Of a stretch of DNA of 10,258 nt, positions 6,736 to 10,258 are shown piece by piece. The notes beneath the pieces are model-generated. The model did no database searches, was not told the DNA's origin, and worked only from the letters and a program-made list of their open reading frames with translations. Position numbers and translations under genes: made by a program. Source of the DNA: Bacteroidota bacterium (GTDB lineage: Bacteria > Bacteroidota > Bacteroidia > Bacteroidales > Prolixibacteraceae); contig JAMDDG010000341.1 of assembly GCA_023488865.1 (NCBI GenBank), positions 11,214 to 21,471 of the forward strand, read 5' to 3'. Position 1 is the stretch's first letter. The number at the start of each line of letters is the position of its first letter.

Positions 6736-6832
6736 AACGTTTATCGTGTTATGGAATTGGAAGATATGATAAAACTCATTAAAAAAAGGTTGTTTGAAGC
6801 TATTCTAACCTGAATGGATAGAACTAATTTTT

Positions 6833-6840
6833 TATTTTTG
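6833..6840 (+). promoter_or_regulatory. Candidate -7 box for the C69 dipeptidase operon
   Basis: TATTTTTG matches the Bacteroidetes TAnnTTTG box exactly, 25 bases before the ATG at 6866, in the 130-base gap after the M23 gene. No convincing -33 element is seen. The gap otherwise holds only a 20-codon open frame at 6751-6813. Confidence 0.4.
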
Positions 6841-6865
6841 TCGAAATTGAATTTAAAATGAAGCA

Positions 6866-8542
6866 ATGAAAAAAATCGGAATATTTATCGTATTAATTAT
6901 CAGCATAATACAATTTAATCAGGTTAATGCCTGCACCAATTTTTTGATTTCCAAAGGCGCATCGGCTGATGGAACCCCCATGATTACCTATGCAGCCGAC
7001 TCCCACACCTTGTACGGAGAACTTTATTACTGGCCGGCAGCTAATTACAAAACCGGAACAATGGTGGATGTTTATGAATGGGATACCGGTAAATTTATGG
7101 GGAAAATCCCACAGGCAACTCATACTTATCAGGTTGTTGGTAACATGAACGAGCACCAGCTTTCCATTGGTGAAACCACTTTTGGCGGAAGAAAGGAACT
7201 GGCTTCGCAAACCGGCGCAATCGTTGATTACGGTAGCCTGATTTACCTGACATTACAAAGGGCTAAAAATGCCAGGGAAGCAATCAAGGTTATGGGCGAG
7301 CTGGTTAAGGAGTATGGATATGCCTCAAGTGGTGAATCCTTCTCAATTGCAGATTCGGAGGAGGTTTGGATCCTGGAAATGATTGGAAAGGGCGAAGGCA
7401 ATAAAGGGGCTGTCTGGGTTGCCCGGAAAATCCCTGATGGATATATCTCAGGGCACGCCAACCAAGCCCGGATCACCCAGTTTCCATTGGACAATTCAAA
7501 GGAATGCCTTTATTCCCCGGATGTCATTTCATTTGCCAGGGAAAAAGGGTGGTTCAAAGGGACAAACAGCGAGTTTAGTTTTTCTGATACCTACGCACCG
7601 GTTGAGTTTGGCGGTGCCCGTTTTTGCGACGCCCGTGTATGGGCCGGCTTCAATAAGGTAAACAAAGATATGGGCAAATACGAAAAGTATGTCCTCGGGG
7701 AAATTACTTACGACAAAAATAAATATGCCACCAACCGTATCCCGCTCTGGATCAAACCAGATGCACCGCTTACCCTGGAAAATGTATTCAGTCTGATGCG
7801 CGACCACTTCGAAGGTACCGTATTGGATATGACCAAAGATCTTGGGGCTGGGCCTTATCAACTCCCCTATCGTTGGCGCCCGTTAACCTGGAAAGTTGAT
7901 TCGGCCGTTTATTGCCACGAAAGGGCCATCTCTACGCAACAAACAGGTTTTTCTTTTATCGCCCAGGGCCGTTCGAATCTACCCGATCCAATTGGCGGGG
8001 TCCTTTGGTTTGGCGTAGATGATACTTATTCAACCTGTTACATGCCAGTATATTGCGGTATTAACCAAGTTCCGAACTCACTAAAAGTTGGCAACGGAGA
8101 CTTCCTGACCTGGTCCGAAACTTCAGCTTTCTGGACATTTAATACTGTTGCAAATTTTTGTTACCTGCGATACAACGATATGATCAAAGACGTTCAAAAG
8201 GTGCAATCACGTAAGGAAAAAGAGTTTATGAACAGCATCAAAGCAACTGATCAGAAAGCATTGGATTACTGGAATAAAGGAGATAAAAAAAATGCCATTA
8301 AGACTTTAACTGCTTATTCTGTCAACCAGGTGGAAACTACCGTGAAAGATTGGAAAGAGCTTGGGCATTACTTAATTATCAAATATAAGGATGGGAATAT
8401 TATGAAGGAGAAGGACGGGAAATTTGAAAGAAATAAATATGGTAAATTACCTGCAGAGCCATTGCAACCTCCTTATCCTGATTCGTGGTACCGGATGATC
8501 ATTAACAACAACAAGGAGCATTTTAAAGCAGTGGAGGAATGA
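6866..8542 (+). CDS. Secreted C69 family dipeptidase
   Basis: This 558-residue protein belongs to the dipeptidase A-like N-terminal-nucleophile hydrolases (peptidase family C69). Residues 1-22 are a signal peptide ending Q-V-N-A, and C23-T-N-F-L follows. In this family the cysteine of C-T-x is the nucleophile and must become the chain's first residue, so signal cleavage would itself expose the active site. Further family-like motifs are A-D-S-H at 44-47, N-E-H-Q-L-S-I-G-E-T-T-F at 95-106, S-G-E-S-F-S-I-A-D-S at 155-164 and G-H-A-N-Q-A-R at 196-202. Length is normal for Bacteroidetes members. It probably cleaves dipeptides in the periplasm or at the surface. V-N-A-C also loosely resembles a lipobox, so lipoprotein processing is a competing possibility. 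Its TGA overlaps the ATG of the next gene. Confidence 0.9.
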   Translation: MKKIGIFIVLIISIIQFNQVNACTNFLISKGASADGTPMITYAADSHTLYGELYYWPAANYKTGTMVDVYEWDTGKFMGKIPQATHTYQVVGNMNEHQLSIGETTFGGRKELASQTGAIVDYGSLIYLTLQRAKNAREAIKVMGELVKEYGYASSGESFSIADSEEVWILEMIGKGEGNKGAVWVARKIPDGYISGHANQARITQFPLDNSKECLYSPDVISFAREKGWFKGTNSEFSFSDTYAPVEFGGARFCDARVWAGFNKVNKDMGKYEKYVLGEITYDKNKYATNRIPLWIKPDAPLTLENVFSLMRDHFEGTVLDMTKDLGAGPYQLPYRWRPLTWKVDSAVYCHERAISTQQTGFSFIAQGRSNLPDPIGGVLWFGVDDTYSTCYMPVYCGINQVPNSLKVGNGDFLTWSETSAFWTFNTVANFCYLRYNDMIKDVQKVQSRKEKEFMNSIKATDQKALDYWNKGDKKNAIKTLTAYSVNQVETTVKDWKELGHYLIIKYKDGNIMKEKDGKFERNKYGKLPAEPLQPPYPDSWYRMIINNNKEHFKAVEE

Positions 8543-9114
8543 TGGTTCAAATTCCCAAAACAAGTGCCATTTTACTTCCTGACGCTTTCCCGTTAAGGCG
8601 GGGAGTTACACTTGTTTTTTTGGCCTTTCTTTTTTCTTTCTCAAACTCTTACGGGAAAGACAGGGAGCTAAATTACCTGAAAAACGGAGTTTCATTTACC
8701 TTACCAGGAGACTGGAAGACGATCTCGGATGAAGCTTTGCCGGATAAAGGATATTATTATTCTGCAGAGAGTACCGGCAAAAAGGCTACAGGGCTTTTCA
8801 CCTTAGTAACCATCAACAACGAAGAGAATCCGGTTAAAGCGCTTTTAGTCCAACAGAAAAACATGAAGGATGAGGCAATTTACAAAGATTCCGGTATTGA
8901 ATTTACGGCGATTGAAAACAGTCGATTTGGCAGTCTGGATGCCAAAAAAGTGACTTACGAAGCGGTGGTTAAAAGCATCAAAGTTTCCGGAACAATCTAT
9001 TGTTTTAACTGTTCCGAGAAAACATACCTCCTCTTTTTTCAATCTGGTATCGATGAACTTAAAAATAACCTAAAAGTTTTTAGGCTGATAGAAATAACAT
9101 TTGCGTGCAGATAA
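8539..9114 (+). CDS. Secreted PsbP/DUF1795-like protein
   Basis: This 191-residue protein starts within the dipeptidase stop (ATGATG; ATG 8539 overlaps by 4 bases and ATG 8542 is also possible), with GGAGGA just before. A long polar N-region precedes a hydrophobic stretch at residues 22-38 and a plausible cleavage after S-Y-G (39), so it should be exported. The mature part begins N-G-V-S-F-T-L-P-G-D-W-K (49-60), the usual opening of PsbP/DUF1795-like beta proteins. It ends with the matching K-T-Y-L-L-F-F strand and a final helix. C155-F-N-C158 forms a CxxC inside a predicted beta strand. No catalytic residues are recognisable. Tight coupling suggests it works with the dipeptidase, perhaps as a partner or chaperone, which is inference only. 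Confidence 0.7.
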   Translation: MMVQIPKTSAILLPDAFPLRRGVTLVFLAFLFSFSNSYGKDRELNYLKNGVSFTLPGDWKTISDEALPDKGYYYSAESTGKKATGLFTLVTINNEENPVKALLVQQKNMKDEAIYKDSGIEFTAIENSRFGSLDAKKVTYEAVVKSIKVSGTIYCFNCSEKTYLLFFQSGIDELKNNLKVFRLIEITFACR

Positions 9115-9146
9115 AAAAAGCCCGGAAAAATTTCCGGGCTTTTTTT
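9113..9146. terminator. Strong bidirectional intrinsic terminator
   Basis: GCCCGGAA (9120-9127) and TTCCGGGC (9132-9139) form an 8-bp GC-rich stem with a 4-base loop, flanked by seven A on the left and seven T on the right. It therefore has a U-run in both directions. It overlaps the stop of the PsbP-like gene and lies 18 bases beyond the oxidoreductase stop, ending both convergent transcripts. Confidence 0.93.
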
Positions 9147-9164
9147 ATTAATTAGCGGGAATAC

Positions 9165-10258
9165 TTAGTATTTGAATACCTTTCCTCCGCAAATTACTTC
9201 CTGAAGTTTTTCATCAAAAGTAGCACGCAATCCGGTGCGGTAAGCAGCATTCGCCATAATGATCGCAATGGCATGACTGTAACCGGCTTCTATTGGCGCG
9301 TGGGTTTTTTCGCGTGACCTGACGCACTGCATCCAGTTCAACATGTGAGCAGAAGTTGAAGGATCCTTGCTGGTGTCAGCTCCGGTCGCCATGGCAACTT
9401 TTGGCAATTCAAAAGCCTGAAGCAGATTGGCCTTCATTTCCATCTCTTTGGCATCCCTTTCACGCAATCCGCCATCAGAAGTTACTTTGTTGGTATCCAG
9501 GTTCAGCATACCACCATTGGAGTAATACAACTCTTTTGTACCACCGGCACTGTTGCTGAATCGTGAAGTATAGACAACCTGGAAACCCTTTTTGTCATCA
9601 CCGTAATCAAAAACTGATGTCAGTGTATCCGCGTTTGACCTGCCGTCTTTCCATTGGTAAATACCTCCGTTGGTAGCAACACTGCGGGGATGGGCCAAAC
9701 CGGTGAACCAGTGAACGGTATCAATCTGATGGCACATCCATTGTCCCGGAATACCGGAAGAATAAGGCCAGAAAAGTCTGAATTCCAGATATTTTCGTGG
9801 GTCCCAGTCTGCCTGTGGCCGATTCAACTGGAACCGTTTCCAGTCGGTATCGGCTTCTCTAAGCTGTTTAACGGTTTCAGGCCTTCTCCAACGACCGGGC
9901 TGGTTTACGTTCCAACTCATTTCGACCATCACGATATCCCCAAATTTACCTGATCTTAAATACTCATTCGCCGCAATATAGTTGGCAGTACTTCTTCTTT
10001 GTGATCCGATTTGGACTACTGTGTTGTTTTTATGACAAGCGTTCAATCCGGCTTTGGCGTCTTCCATTGTTTCCGCGAAAGGTTTCTCGCAATAGGCATC
10101 TTTCTTGTGGTTTGCTGCTTCTGTAAGGTGTGAAGCATGTGCAAAATCCGGAGAACTGATAATAACCGCATCAACGTCCTTGCGTTCGTAAAGTTCATCG
10201 TTATTGCGGCACAAATCTACATCCCAACCAGCTTTCGCTTTGATAAATGCTTTCCCCT
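9165..10258 (-). CDS. Gfo/Idh/MocA family oxidoreductase (5' end outside the window)
   Basis: The visible 363 codons are open up to the window edge, so the true start lies beyond 10258; an apparent TTG start at 10214 is internal. The residues D-V-D-A-V-I-I-S-S-P, then C-E-K-P (EKP at visible residues 57-59), are the end of the NAD(P)-binding Rossmann fold and the conserved Lys-Pro of the family. H176, D179 and H182 in M-C-H-Q-I-D-T-V-H-W form the usual substrate-site HxxD pattern. Complete members are around 430-460 residues, so roughly 70-100 N-terminal residues are missing. These enzymes oxidise or reduce sugars, inositols and similar polyols, but the substrate cannot be read here. Many Bacteroidetes paralogues carry a Tat signal, and that part is not visible. 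The gene ends at the shared terminator. Confidence 0.9.
   Translation of the reverse strand, partial: GKAFIKAKAGWDVDLCRNNDELYERKDVDAVIISSPDFAHASHLTEAANHKKDAYCEKPFAETMEDAKAGLNACHKNNTVVQIGSQRRSTANYIAANEYLRSGKFGDIVMVEMSWNVNQPGRWRRPETVKQLREADTDWKRFQLNRPQADWDPRKYLEFRLFWPYSSGIPGQWMCHQIDTVHWFTGLAHPRSVATNGGIYQWKDGRSNADTLTSVFDYGDDKKGFQVVYTSRFSNSAGGTKELYYSNGGMLNLDTNKVTSDGGLRERDAKEMEMKANLLQAFELPKVAMATGADTSKDPSTSAHMLNWMQCVRSREKTHAPIEAGYSHAIAIIMANAAYRTGLRATFDEKLQEVICGGKVFKY

Noticed and set aside
6751..6813. A 20-codon open frame starting M-E-L-E-D in the gap before the dipeptidase gene
   Set aside because: Too short to judge, no clear ribosome binding site, no recognised family, and it ends before the candidate promoter of the next gene. 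Chance is the simplest explanation.
8593..8625. Arg-Arg before the hydrophobic stretch of the PsbP-like protein as a Tat signal
   Set aside because: R-R-G-V-T-L lacks the S/T before and the F-L-K after the arginine pair; an ordinary Sec signal explains it.
10212..10214. TTG as start codon of the oxidoreductase
   Set aside because: The frame stays open upstream to the window edge, and the residues before it are needed for the Rossmann fold, so the codon is internal.

Overview
The window looks like a chromosomal stretch from a member of the Bacteroidetes (Bacteroidota), probably from the Bacteroidales/Marinilabiliales side. Four things point there: a DUF4293 membrane protein, the small coiled-coil gene/zapA/rny cluster, a secreted C69 dipeptidase, and several TAnnTTTG-type -7 boxes with no clear E. 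coli-like -35. No phage, insertion sequence, CRISPR array, rRNA or tRNA was found. Coding density is high and no gene-free stretch exceeds about 130 bases.

Layout: (1) 1-140 is the 3' end of pyrI, the regulatory subunit of aspartate carbamoyltransferase, followed in the same frame by a 37-codon fragment that reads like the C-terminal end of a GAF domain (150-263), probably a gene remnant. (2) A DUF4293 four-helix membrane protein lies on the minus strand (260-724). It diverges from a plus-strand pair, a uridine-phosphorylase-like nucleoside phosphorylase (811-1680) and a SirB1/transglutaminase-core-2-like protein (1682-2557), which are translationally coupled. (3) After a 10-bp hairpin, the minus-strand cluster 2638-4906 is transcribed from high to low coordinates: coiled-coil protein, ZapA, then RNase Y. 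A long hairpin with a U-run sits between zapA and rny and may act as a terminator or attenuator in the rny leader. (4) Diverging from that cluster is a secreted M23 (LytM-type) metallopeptidase with a long beta-rich C-terminus (5020-6735). (5) A secreted C69 dipeptidase (6866-8542) overlaps by 4 bases a secreted PsbP/DUF1795-like protein (8539-9114), and the pair ends in a strong bidirectional terminator. (6) A minus-strand Gfo/Idh/MocA oxidoreductase (9165 to window end) is cut at its 5' end.

Functionally this is mostly housekeeping: pyrimidine synthesis and salvage, Z-ring assembly, mRNA turnover, cell-wall hydrolysis and periplasmic peptide or sugar metabolism. I see no convincing undescribed system. 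The observations most worth a second look are the GAF-domain remnant after pyrI, the structured leader of rny, the SirB1-like protein that seems to lack the family's conserved histidine, and the coupled C69 dipeptidase/PsbP-like pair.
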